Shown: piece after piece, positions 17,237 through 28,400 of the stretch | How the letters are laid out: each line of letters opens with the position of its first letter | Position numbering within the stretch: position 1 is the first letter of the stretch | Assembly (NCBI GenBank): GCA_900095875.1 | Contig: LT608311.1 | Coordinates: 2,388,774 to 2,452,773, forward strand | From: Caecibacter massiliensis | GTDB lineage: Bacteria > Bacillota > Negativicutes > Veillonellales > Megasphaeraceae | Length of the DNA: 64,000 bases | Direction: 5' to 3' | Translations under genes and position numbers: made by a program | The notes under the pieces: generated by a model | What the model saw: only the letters and a program-made list of their open reading frames with translations | The model's database searches: none | What the model was told of the DNA's origin: nothing

Positions 17237-18433
17237 ATGAGTACAAGTCATCTTACAACCAAGTTGTGCCGGGCGGGGGAACATGAACTGGCCAAGGAAA
17301 TAGCGGAATCGGTATCGGTTCCCAAAGTCATTCCTATTTATATGAGCAGTGTCTTTAGTTTCGACGATGTGCCTACGCTGGACAGCGTCTATGAAGGTAA
17401 AAAATCCGGTTATGTGTACAGCCGCATGGCAAATCCGGGCCTTGATGCGGCTCAGGATGTGCTGCGGGCTGCCGAAGAATCCGATGGGGCTATCGTTTTC
17501 AGTGCCGGTATGGCTGCCATCATTACGACTATCATGAGCAATGTGAAAAGTGGCGATCATATCGTATCGTCGCCGGTTCTGTATGGCGGTGTCTACGATT
17601 ATTTTGCCAATGAATTGCCACGGTGGGGTGTAACCGTTGATTTTGTCGATTTTGATACGGAAGATATTGAAGCTCATATCAAACCGAATACGAAGCTCGT
17701 CTATACGGAAACGATAGCCAACCCGCTCATGGAAGTTACGGATATCCGCAAAGCGGCAGCTGCTGCTCATGCGCACGGATGCAAACTCGTCGTAGATAAT
17801 ACCTTTGCTACACCGGTCGTCTGCCGGCCGCTGGAACTGGGTGCCGATATCGTCGTCTACAGTGCCACCAAGTACCTGGGCGGTCATAGTGATTTCACAG
17901 GCGGTGCCGTCTGTGCCGGTGCGGCGGATATTGCCAATATCCAGAAATATGCTACGTTGTACGGTGACCTCCTGAGCCCATTTGACTCGTTCCTCCTGAC
18001 GCGCAGTATGCGCACTCTGGAGCTGCGTGTCCGCCAGCATAGTGAAAATGCACTGAAAGTGGCGCAATTCTTGGAACAGCATCCCAAGGTGGAAAAAGTA
18101 TATTATGCAGGTCTTGAAAGTTCTCCCTATCATGACCGGGCTGTCTCCCAGTTTACCGATGGCATGTGCGGCGGTATGGTCAGTGCCGACATTGCCGGCG
18201 GTGCTAAAGGAGCAGAAGATTTTATTGCTGCCTGCCAGTACATCAAATTTGTACCGAGCCTGGCCAGCTTCTCGACGACCCTGTCCTATCCGGTCAAGAC
18301 CAGTCATCGGGCTTATCCGCCGGAAGAACTGAAAAAATGTGGCATCTCGGCCAGCATGATCCGGTTCTCCATCGGTATAGAACACGCTGACGACATCATT
18401 GCTGACATGGATCAGGCGCTCAGCAAAATCTGA
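17237..18433 (+). CDS. Cys/Met metabolism PLP-dependent enzyme
   Basis: 398 residues of the trans-sulfuration family (cystathionine gamma-synthase, cystathionine lyases, methionine gamma-lyase). The PLP lysine is Lys212 in SATKYLGGHSD. Substrate-binding residues appear in YVYSRMANPG and in PSLASFSTTLSYP. Methionine gamma-lyases have a Cys in the LYGCT loop; here the loop is LYGGVYDY, so that hallmark is missing and lyase activity on methionine is not assured. The start is preceded by GAGGGGGAA. The divergent LysR gene and its palindrome suggest control by a sulfur compound. Confidence 0.85.
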   Translation: MSTSHLTTKLCRAGEHELAKEIAESVSVPKVIPIYMSSVFSFDDVPTLDSVYEGKKSGYVYSRMANPGLDAAQDVLRAAEESDGAIVFSAGMAAIITTIMSNVKSGDHIVSSPVLYGGVYDYFANELPRWGVTVDFVDFDTEDIEAHIKPNTKLVYTETIANPLMEVTDIRKAAAAAHAHGCKLVVDNTFATPVVCRPLELGADIVVYSATKYLGGHSDFTGGAVCAGAADIANIQKYATLYGDLLSPFDSFLLTRSMRTLELRVRQHSENALKVAQFLEQHPKVEKVYYAGLESSPYHDRAVSQFTDGMCGGMVSADIAGGAKGAEDFIAACQYIKFVPSLASFSTTLSYPVKTSHRAYPPEELKKCGISASMIRFSIGIEHADDIIADMDQALSKI

Positions 18434-18450
18434 TATATGTAAGGTAAAGA

Positions 18451-18490
18451 AAACGCCTCAGAAAGTGACATGGCTTTCTGAGGCGTTTTT
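18451..18490 (+). terminator. Intrinsic terminator
   Basis: AAACGCCTCAGAAAG pairs with CTTTCTGAGGCGTTT and is followed by a T run. Confidence 0.88.
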
Positions 18491-18855
18491 ATATTCTATG
18501 CGTTTTTTGTACGTTTCTTATAATACCATGATGTCTATCTGGAAGAATCATGAATAATAAATATAAATAATATAAATAAAAAAATAATATTAAATAAAAA
18601 ATAATCGATAAAACTGTAACAAAATAACACTTTATGGTATAATAGTGGTGCAATGATAGATAAATAGAATAGTTTGTCATTCCTACCGTCTACTGGGGGG
18701 GGACTTTGCGTTTTGGTGATGATATCGGAAAGTAACGAACGGGGTTGAATGTTAGACTAGGACCAGAAAGTGATATAGCGCACCATAAATGGCCCAATAA
18801 AGAAACAAAATGCAATGATTAAACGGCTCGTTAGTAAGAAATAGGAGTGTATACA
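18491..18855 (+). other. Intergenic region with promoter candidate and a G8 run
   Basis: An AT-rich first part is followed by TATAAT at 18638-18643 (weak -35 TGTAAC at 18615-18620, 17-base spacing). About 200 bases of more mixed sequence then lead to dinJ. This leader contains an uninterrupted run of eight G at 18695-18702. No gene or known RNA family was recognised. Confidence 0.45.
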
Positions 18856-19035
18856 ATGGCACAAACGACGATTTGCATCCGTTTAGATGAGAATTTGAAA
18901 AAAGAATTTGAGCAGTTTTGCAGTTCTACGGGCATGAGTATGTCAACGGCGATTAACATTTTCATCATGAAATCTGTACGGGAACAACGGATTCCCTTCG
19001 ATATTACTGCTAAAGATGAGACGAAGAAATCATAA
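18856..19035 (+). CDS. Antitoxin of the RelB/DinJ family, no toxin partner
   Basis: 59 residues. The N-terminal ribbon-helix-helix is complete: TTICIRLDENLKKEFEQFCSSTGMSMSTAINIFIMK. The short C-terminal tail (EQRIPFDITAKDE) is the part that normally binds the toxin. In DinJ-YafQ loci the toxin gene follows directly; here there are only about 400 AT-rich non-coding bases and then the adhesin gene. It may be an orphan that neutralises a toxin elsewhere or acts only as a DNA-binding protein. GGAGTG lies 7 bases before the ATG. Confidence 0.82.
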   Translation: MAQTTICIRLDENLKKEFEQFCSSTGMSMSTAINIFIMKSVREQRIPFDITAKDETKKS

Positions 19036-19435
19036 GTAATGTAAGCGGTTGGCGTGATGTATGAATAATACCACAGTAATACCATATTATCGTTGAATAT
19101 CAAACTAAGATATCTCTGTAATACCACATAAAATGCTCTTTTCTTATAAAATTTTTTATGTAATATTTTATTAATATATTGTATATATGATATATTAATT
19201 ATTTATTATAAAATGAATAAATATGTCGAAACAAAATGATGTAAAGACAGCTGTAAATAATATTTTTATGGCTATATAAAGCCTTTTAATCACATAAAAT
19301 ACATGCTATAATTCCTTAGCTTTAAAATTGTATAATACGTATAAAATTGTAATAAAATGAAAGGCGGTGTAATAAAAAACTATAGAATGTCTGCGCGTAT
19401 TATCAAATCGTTAAAAACAAAGGATGCGTAATTTT
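19036..19435 (+). promoter_or_regulatory. AT-rich promoter region of the adhesin gene
   Basis: 400 bases, very AT-rich. Candidate -10 hexamers are TATAAT at 19307-19312 and 19331-19336. Neither has a good -35 (TTTTAA before the first). AAAGGATG at 19418-19425 is the likely ribosome binding site. No gene was seen, and in particular no YafQ/RelE toxin. Confidence 0.45.
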
Positions 19436-22400
19436 ATGAACAAAATATTTAAAGTTATTTACAGTAAAACAAAACATTGTTACATCGTCGTTTCAGAACT
19501 AACTAAAAGTCATTGTAAAAGTACGCAATGTAATACGGCAAAGAGCAAGACAGCCCTGACGGCAGCTGTGTTGCTGGCATTGGGAGCTTTCTCGTTTGTA
19601 GGGATGCCAGTGGTGCAGGCGGCCGACGGCACTGAAAGCTTACGAAATAACGATTTTGTAGGAGCTAATGATCAATATTGGTATTATGATGAAAAGAAGG
19701 GTGAATGGACAACATATCAATATAAATTGACTAGTGCCTTTAATAACCGTGCACGAGGCGATTTACCGAACTATCAGGGCGGTGGTGCAAAGTTCCCTGG
19801 TGTCGTCACTGCGGGGTTATATGCACAGGCAGGACAGCAGACGGTTACCATTGGTGATCGCAATGCCGGCCAGTCAAAAGGCAGTGTATTCATTGGTGAA
19901 CATAGTGGATATAATAATGGGGATAATGCTCCTGCTGGGATGAAAAACAACTATGTGACATCTGTTGGGTTCCAATCTGATGCTACCGGTTGGGGTTCTA
20001 TTGCCATCGGCTCTAATGCAAAAGCTGAAAATTCAAAGATGGAGAGCCAAGTTGTAGAAGAAGTAGGGGATGCTCATACTTCTGGTACAGTAAGTGATGA
20101 TACTTATGGAATAAAAGAAAACCCGACAATCCAGGGAGCTTCTGTAGCTTTAGGCTATAACGCTCATTCAAAAGACGGTAATATCGCCATTGGTTCCTAT
20201 TCAGATGCTACATCTACAGATAAAGGCGACTCTTACGTTTCCGTAGGTAATGGAACTCTTAAGCGTCGCATCACCAATGTCGCTAAAGGTACCGATAACT
20301 CCGATGTTGTTACCGTTGGTCAGATGAATGACGCTATTAAACAAGCTGATAATTTGAACGTCAATGCCGGTTGGGGCATCAACGTTGCTGATGAAAACGA
20401 CCCGACGAACACCGGAAAGGGAACTAAAAATGTCATCAGCCTGAAACACAATCTTGGCACGGGGTACAACGATGACGAGGCTAACGGCATGATCATCGGC
20501 GGTCTGGTTGAAGACAGAGATCCTGCAAAACAGTACGGTGCTGCTGATGCAAATTCCGTTATCGTCGGTGCTGGTAAGGCCTTGGCATCCGGCAAGAGCA
20601 GTGTCGTTGTCGGTGGATTGGACAATGTTGCTTCTGGCGCTACGTCTGTAGTCGTCGGCGGTGATAACAATAATGCAGCAGGAAATCAGTCTGCTGTATT
20701 CGGTGGACGTGATAACACGGCTGCTGGTATTGCTTCTACAGCCGGAGGCGGTATCATGAATGTTGCCAATGGTCAGCAGGCTGTTGCTCTTGGTGGTGCA
20801 TACAACTATGCATTGGGGACTTCTTCAACCGCCATCGGCGGAACGGGCGGCAATGGTATGTATGGTTACAGCACTAGTGTAAATGGTAACTACTCAGTTA
20901 GTCTGGCTGGTGGTTCTACCGGTACTGATGCGTTAAATGGCTTAGCGGCAGGTAATCAGTCCGTTGTCACAACAGCTAATGGTACAGCCGTTGGCTATCA
21001 GGCCACAACTGATAAAGAAGGCACGATTGCGTTTGGCCATGATGCTGGAGATGTATCTGGTTATGCTGTCACATGGAAAAAGCGGACCGATGGCAAGACA
21101 AATGCAGATCATACAACCAACGATTATACGCAGGTTCCCGATTCTGTAACTCCTACGACATATAAAGATGCTTACTACAACCGCCTTGTCAAAGTTGCCG
21201 ACGGTCAGGATGCCCATGATGTCGTCGTCATGGAACAGCTGACCAAAGCTACAAACGATTTGACGAAAGATCTCTCTGTCAATGCTGGCTGGGGCATCAA
21301 TATTGCTGATGAAAAAGACCCGAAAACCGGAGAAGTAACCAAGAAAAATGTCATCAGCCTGAACCGAAATTTGGGGACAAATAGTGGTAATACTAAGGCT
21401 GAAGAAAATGGTAGGTCCTTTAATGGTAAGGTTTCTTTTGAAGCGAAAGGTAAAAACTCATTAATCCTTGGTGGTGAGGCATCTACTACATACGATTCTA
21501 ATGTCACAGCTGGTACGGATGGAGATTATTCCGTATTAGTCGGCGGATATAATAATTTTATAAAAAGTGCAGGAAAACGCGCAGTAGTGGCTGCTGGTTC
21601 TTATAATAAAGCATCAGGTGAAAATTCAGCAGTTATTGGTGGTTCTTATAACCAGGCCTCTGGTGATCATTCTGTTGTTATAGGCGGTGGAGAATTTTCA
21701 GATGACCAGGGAAATCAGGCTTCTGGACAGTTTTCAACAATAATTGGTGGAGATGGAAACAAGGCAAAAGGAATAAATGATGTTGTTTCTGGTGGTTATC
21801 AAAACATAACTTCAGGGGATAGCTCATTTATTGGTGGTGGTCAGTCCAATAAGGCACTTGGTTTCGCTACTGCAATTCTTGGCGGTGCCTACAATATGGG
21901 GGTAGATGCGACGACCGTTGTTGGTGGACAACTTAACCTTGCTGTGTCTCATGGTGCTTTTGCAGCTGGGGGTTCCGCAAACCAAGTAGCTGGCTTTATG
22001 TCGGCAGCTATTGGCGGAGAAAAGCAGAGAGTTATTGGGAACTATTCAACTGCAATTGGTGGTGCCTCTACTGGCATAGACGCTGAGCATGCAACAGCTA
22101 TAGGATCTCATGCTGTCGTTACATCAAAGAACGGGCTGGCATTAGGATATAAAGCGACTGCTGATAAAGAGGGAACGATATCCTTTGGGCATGATAAAGG
22201 AGATGTTTCCGGATATGAATCAAAGATAGAATATGGTCCTTATGGTTATTATTCTGGTGAGGTTAAGAGTTATTTGGTTCCGCCTGCAAGTGGTGAAGAT
22301 GCTAGAAACGTTGTGTATACGCCCACGTATTACGAATCCGCCGAATATAACCGACTTGTTAAAGTGGCTGATGGCAAGGATGCCCATGATGCCGTGGTCA

Positions 22401-25400
22401 TGGAACAGCTGAAACCGTATACCAAATCGGACGCATCTAACGTTGGCGCTAATCTGAGGACCTACACCGTCGGCGATGATGGAGAAACCATTACAGAAGA
22501 TGATGCAACAGCAGATCAGAAGAATGCCAATAAAGATGCCTGGGGCAGGGCTCTTGGCGCAGGCACGTTCACTACTGGTACAGATACTACTGCCACAAAT
22601 GCTTCTACTTCGGACAAGCTGGTAACGGGCAAGACGCTGTACGACTATGATAAGCCAACCGGCTCGACGAATTATGTTAAGGTAAACAACACGACTGGCC
22701 AGAACCTGAGTGCTCTTGATGCACAGGTTAAAGCCAATGCTGACACGCTGAATGATAAGACTCATAACATCAAGTACTATTCGGTATCTGATAATGCACC
22801 TACGCTTGGATTTGACAGCTATAGCAATGCAGGTAATGACGGTGCTAAAGGCATGGGCAGCATGGCCGCAGGCTTTGTTACGCATGCAGACGGCATTGCT
22901 TCAACAGTAGCCGGTTCCTACTCCGGTGTCATCAATTCGGGGAATGCACAGGGGCTTGACCTCCGCGGTGCAGCGGCTCTGTCCTATGGTACGTTCAACG
23001 TCAACCAGAATACGGATACCGCGAAAGAACACAGCGGCGTAGCTAACAGCATTGTCGGCCAGGCCAATATGACGACGAACTCTAACGCAGCTATCATCTA
23101 TGGTGCCGGCAATACTGTCACGGATTCCTATCGTCCGATTAATGACAAGAAGGCTGCAGGTATCTTAGGCAGTATTTCGGATCCGACGAAACTCAGTGAG
23201 GCTATGCAGAAGGCTGTCAAGGATAGCGGTGGACAGGTCATGGTCATGGGCGGCGGCAACACGGTTGACAAAGCTTACATGACCCAGGTTTCCGGCGTTG
23301 GCAACACCGTCACGGGCACAAACAGCACCTATGCAGAAGGCACGTCGACGCAGTACAACTTCGTCGATGGATTCCAGAACGAACTGACTAACGGCAAACA
23401 TGACTATATCATCGGTTCGAACAACACGGTCAGCGGAGACAGCATAGACAAGAATCAGTCCAATATCGTCTTCGGCGACAACCACAAACTGACGAATCAG
23501 AAGAACAACGTCATCATCGGTTCGTCCGATACCACCGACGATGAAACGAAAGCCTCCGACGTCGTAGCCATCGGCCACAACGCAAAAGTCAGCGCCGAGG
23601 GCGGCGTAGCCATTGGCAGCGGGTCTGAAGCTACTACTGATAAGTCTACTGCAGGATATGATCCTGCTACTGGTAAGAATTCAAAAAAGACTACTTCTAC
23701 TTGGCAGGCCACCAATGCAGCTGTATCCATCGGTAAAGCAGATGGCACAGTAACCCGCCAGATCAACGGCGTAGCCGCCGGTACAAATGAAACTGACGCA
23801 GTCAACGTGGCTCAGCTGAAATCTTTGCAGTCTGGTCTGACGAAGGATTTGACAGATAAGGGACTGAAATTTGCGGCTAATTCTGGGGCCGAATATACGG
23901 CTAAGCTGGGCAGCACGGTGAAGATTCAGGGCACTGCCAAGAAAGAAAACCATGAATACACGGCTGATAATCTGACTACGGAGATCGATGAAAAAGGCAA
24001 CATCACAATCCTCATGGACAAGGATATGTCCGTGGAAAAACTGGCTGTAAACGGCAAGAATGGCAAAGATAGTGCTCCCGGTACTCCCGGCAGCATCGGC
24101 ATCAGTGGCCAGGACGGCCAGTCCGGTGTTGGTATTGACGGCAAAGACGGTATCTCCATCAAAGGTAAAGATGGTAAGGATGGTGTGACCATGAAAGCTG
24201 TCGATGGCAAGGATGGCACGGAAGGCCATATCGGCCTGACAGGCCCTGCTGGCACCAATGGCATAAAGGGTGCAGATGGACAGCCGGGAACTTCCATCGA
24301 TATCACCGTCAAGAATGGTTATGATGGAACAGATGGTAAGGATGGTGTCAAAGGTGAAAAAGGCGTCGATGGTACAAGCCTGACACGTATCGTCTACAAA
24401 GATGGTGCTGGTGAACATCAGGTAGCTACCATGGAAGACGGCCTGAAATTCAAGGGTGATGATGGAACAGAAATTGCCAAGAAGCTGAACAACACTATGG
24501 AAATTATCGGTGGTGCAGACAGCACGAAACTGACTGACAAGAACATCGGTGTCAATAGTGATGGCGACAAGCTGAAAGTCCAATTGTCTAAGGATTTGAC
24601 AGGAATGAACAGCACCACCTATACAACCACAACTGGCGAAGGAGAATCGGCAACGACTTCTACGACAGTAGTGAATGGTAATGGTCTGACGATTACGGAC
24701 GGCCCAAGTATTACCAACAAAGGCATTGATGGTGGCAACAAAGTCATTACCAAGGTAGGCAGTGGCATTGAAAAAGATGCTACTGGTAACATCACAGAAG
24801 CAAGCAAGACGAATGCTGCCAACATCGGCGATGTCCAGACCATTGCAGAAAGTACCGCTACAAGTTTGACAGGCAAGGGACTGAAATTCGCAGCTAATTC
24901 TGGGGCCGAATATACGGCTAAGCTGGGCAGCACGGTGAAGATTCAGGGCACTGAGAAGAAAGAGGGCCATGAATACACGGCTGATAATCTGACTACGGAG
25001 ATCGATAAAGATGGCAACATCACCATCCTCATGGACAAGGATATGTCCGTGGAAAAACTGGCTGTAAACGGCAAGGATGGCAAAGAAGGTGCTCCCGGTA
25101 CTCCCGGCAGCATCGGCATCAGTGGCCAGGACGGCCAGTCCGGTGTTGGTATTGACGGCAAAGACGGTATCTCCATCAAAGGTAAAGATGGTAAGGATGG
25201 TGTGACCATGAAAGCTGTCGATGGCAAGGATGGCACGGAAGGCCATATCGGCCTGACAGGCCCTGCTGGCACCAATGGCATAAAAGGTGCAGATGGACAG
25301 CCGGGAACTTCCATTGATATCACCGTCAAGAACGGCTATGATGGAACAGAAGGCAAGGATGGTGTCAAAGGTGAAAAAGGTGTCGATGGTACAAGCCTGA

Positions 25401-28400
25401 CACGTATCGTCTACAAAGATGGTGCTGGTGAACATCAGGTAGCTACCATGGAAGACGGCCTGAAATTCAAGGGTGATGATGGAACAGAAATTGCCAAGAA
25501 GCTGAACAACACTATGGAAATTATCGGTGGTGCAGACAGCACGAAACTGACTGACAAGAACATCGGTGTCAATAGTGATGGCGACAAGCTGAAAGTCCAA
25601 TTGTCTAAGGATTTGACAGGAATGAACAGCACCACCTATACAACCACAACTGGCGAAGGAGAATCGGCAACGACTTCTACGACAGTAGTGAATGGTAATG
25701 GTCTGACGATTACGGACGGCCCAAGTATTACCAACAAAGGCATTGATGGTGGCAACAAAGTCATTACCAAGGTAGGCAGTGGCATTGAAAAAGATGCTAC
25801 TGGTAACATCACAGAAGCAAGCAAGACGAATGCTGCCAACATCGGCGATGTCCAGACCATTGCAGAAAGTACCGCTACAAGTTTGACAGACACGGGACTG
25901 AAATTCGCAGCTAATTCTGGGGCCGAATATACGGCTAAGCTGGGTTCTACTGTGAAGATTCAGGGTACGGCTAAGAAAGAAAACCATGAATACACGGCTG
26001 ATAATCTGACTACGGAAATTGATGAAAATGGCAACATCACCATCCTCATGGACAAGGATCTGTCCGTGGAAAAACTGGCTGTAAACGGCAAGGATGGCAA
26101 AGATGGTGCTCCCGGCAGCATCGGCATCAACGGCCGGGACGGCAAATCCGGTATCGGTATTGATGGCAAAGACGGCATCTCCATCAAAGGCAGAGATGGC
26201 AAAGATGGTGTGACCATGAAAGCTGTCGATGGTGAAAATGGTACAGAAGGCCATATCGGCCTGACAGGCCCTGCTGGCACCAATGGAATAAAAGGTGCAG
26301 ATGGAAAGCCGGGAACTTCCATTGATATCACCGTCAAGAACGGCTATGATGGAGCAAATGGTGTCAACGGTAAAAATGGTGTGGATGGAACGAGCCTGAC
26401 CCGTATCGTCTACAAAGATGGTGCTGGTGAACATCAGGTAGCTACCATGGAAGACGGCCTGAAATTCAAGGGTGATGATGGAACAGAAATTGCCAAGAAG
26501 CTGAACAACACTCTTGATATCATCGGTGGTGCGAATGGCGACCTGACAGAAGGCAACATCGGTGTCAACAGCACGGATAAGGGTCAGCTGAAGGTCCAGC
26601 TGGCAAAAGACCTGAAGGGCATCACGTCCATCGGCAATCAGAAGACGACTAAGGTTGACGGCAAGGATGTAACCACCGGCGCTAAGATTACCCTTGGTGC
26701 TGATGGCACGACTACCATTTCCGGCGGCGATGTTAATGTCAGCGGCAATAAGATTACCCATGTAGGCAGTGGCATTGAAAAAGATGCAAATGGCAAATAT
26801 ACCGTTACAGACCAGAACAAAGGCAATGCCGCCAACATCGGCGATGTTCAGAACATGGTCAATGATGCCAAAACAGAATTGATCAGTGGTGATAATGGTC
26901 TGAATAACAAAGCCAATATCGATGCATCCAACATTGGGGCTAACCTGAAAGGTGAAGATGGCAAGACTCCGGCATCTGATGATGAAAAGACTACAAATGA
27001 AAATGCCTGGGGCAAGGCTATCGGTACTGGTAAAATTGAAGCCAATAATGGCCAGCTGGTAACGGGTGATACCGTCTATAATGAAGTCCGTCCTAAGGAA
27101 GATGGCAACTATGTGAAGACAAATCAGACTACGGGTGCAAATCTGTCGGCTCTCGATAGCAAGATTGGCAAATTGGATGACGATGGAAACTACATCAAGA
27201 AGGATGACAGTATTTCTAAGAACCTGAGCACGCTCGATGCACAGGTCAAGACCAATGCCGATAATATCGCGAATAACACTAAGTCCATCCAGAATATCAC
27301 GAACAGCGTGAAAAACCTCAGCGATAATGCTGTCCAGTATGACAAAGATTCCAATAAGACAAAAGTCACGCTGGGCGGTGAAGGCGGCACGACAATCACC
27401 AACGTCAAGGATGGTGCTCTGAGTGAAAAAAGCTCGGATGCCGTCAATGGCAAGCAGCTCTACAACGAACAGAAAGCTCGTGAAGCGGCTGACAAGGACA
27501 TTACTGAAAAGGTGACGAACAACACCAATGAAATTACCAAGATTAAGAATGGTGACTTCACGGATGCTAGCAAGACAGCTATCCATAATATTGCCAAGGA
27601 TGCTGTCAAAGTTGTCGATGGCAAGAATACGACGGTCACTAAGGTCGATGGCACGGATACGACTCCGACGACGTATGCCGTCAATGTCGAAGGCACGGGC
27701 AAGGTCGCTTCTGGCGATACCGGTCTGATTTCCGGCGACACGCTCTATAAGGAAGTCCATGTCGATAGCGATGGTTCCTATATCAAGAGTAACAATACGG
27801 TCGGTCAGAACCTGTCTGCTCTGGATTCGGGCCTCAAGACGACGAGTGACCTCATACACACGAACGCCAAGGGTGACACCATCCAGATTGGTGGCAACAG
27901 CACGGCTACGAAGATTGATGTCAGCGGAAAGGATAAGGATGGCAATATTACAGGCCGCGTCATCACAGGAGTCATGACAGATGGCAAAGATCTGACCAGT
28001 GCGGCAAATGTCGGCTATGTCAACGGTATTACCAGTGCCAATACACAGCAGATTTACCGCGATATGAACAATGCCTATAGCCGTCTGGATACGAACATCA
28101 ACAGAGCGGCAGCCGGCAGCAATGCTTTGGCGGCTCTCCATCCGCTCGATTTCGACCCGGCTGATAAAGCCAGCTTCGCCGTCGGTTACGGCCATTACCA
28201 TAACGCCAATGCAGCCGCTGTCGGTGCCTTCTATCAGCCGAATGCCAATACCATGGTCAACATGGGCATTTCTCTTGGCAATGGCGACCCGGGCTTCAAT
28301 GCCGGTGTCTCCTTCAAGATTGGCAAAGGCTCCGCATACAACGGCGTCAGCAAGGCTGAAATGGCACAGACAATCCATGATCAGGCTGAAGAAATCTCGG

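Noticed and set aside
18660-18720. Small coding sequence crossing the G8 run (phase-variable gene)
   Set aside because: All three frames around the tract are closed within about 20 codons and none has a start with a ribosome binding site.
19036-19435. YafQ/RelE toxin gene after the antitoxin
   Set aside because: No frame of suitable length or with toxin motifs exists on either strand in this AT-rich gap.
23681-28378. A 1565-codon open frame on the minus strand inside the adhesin gene
   Set aside because: It mirrors the repetitive, Gly/Asp/Asn-rich coding strand, whose codon bias removes stop codons from the antisense frame. It has no ribosome binding site and no family resemblance, and it repeats with the same 1017-base period.
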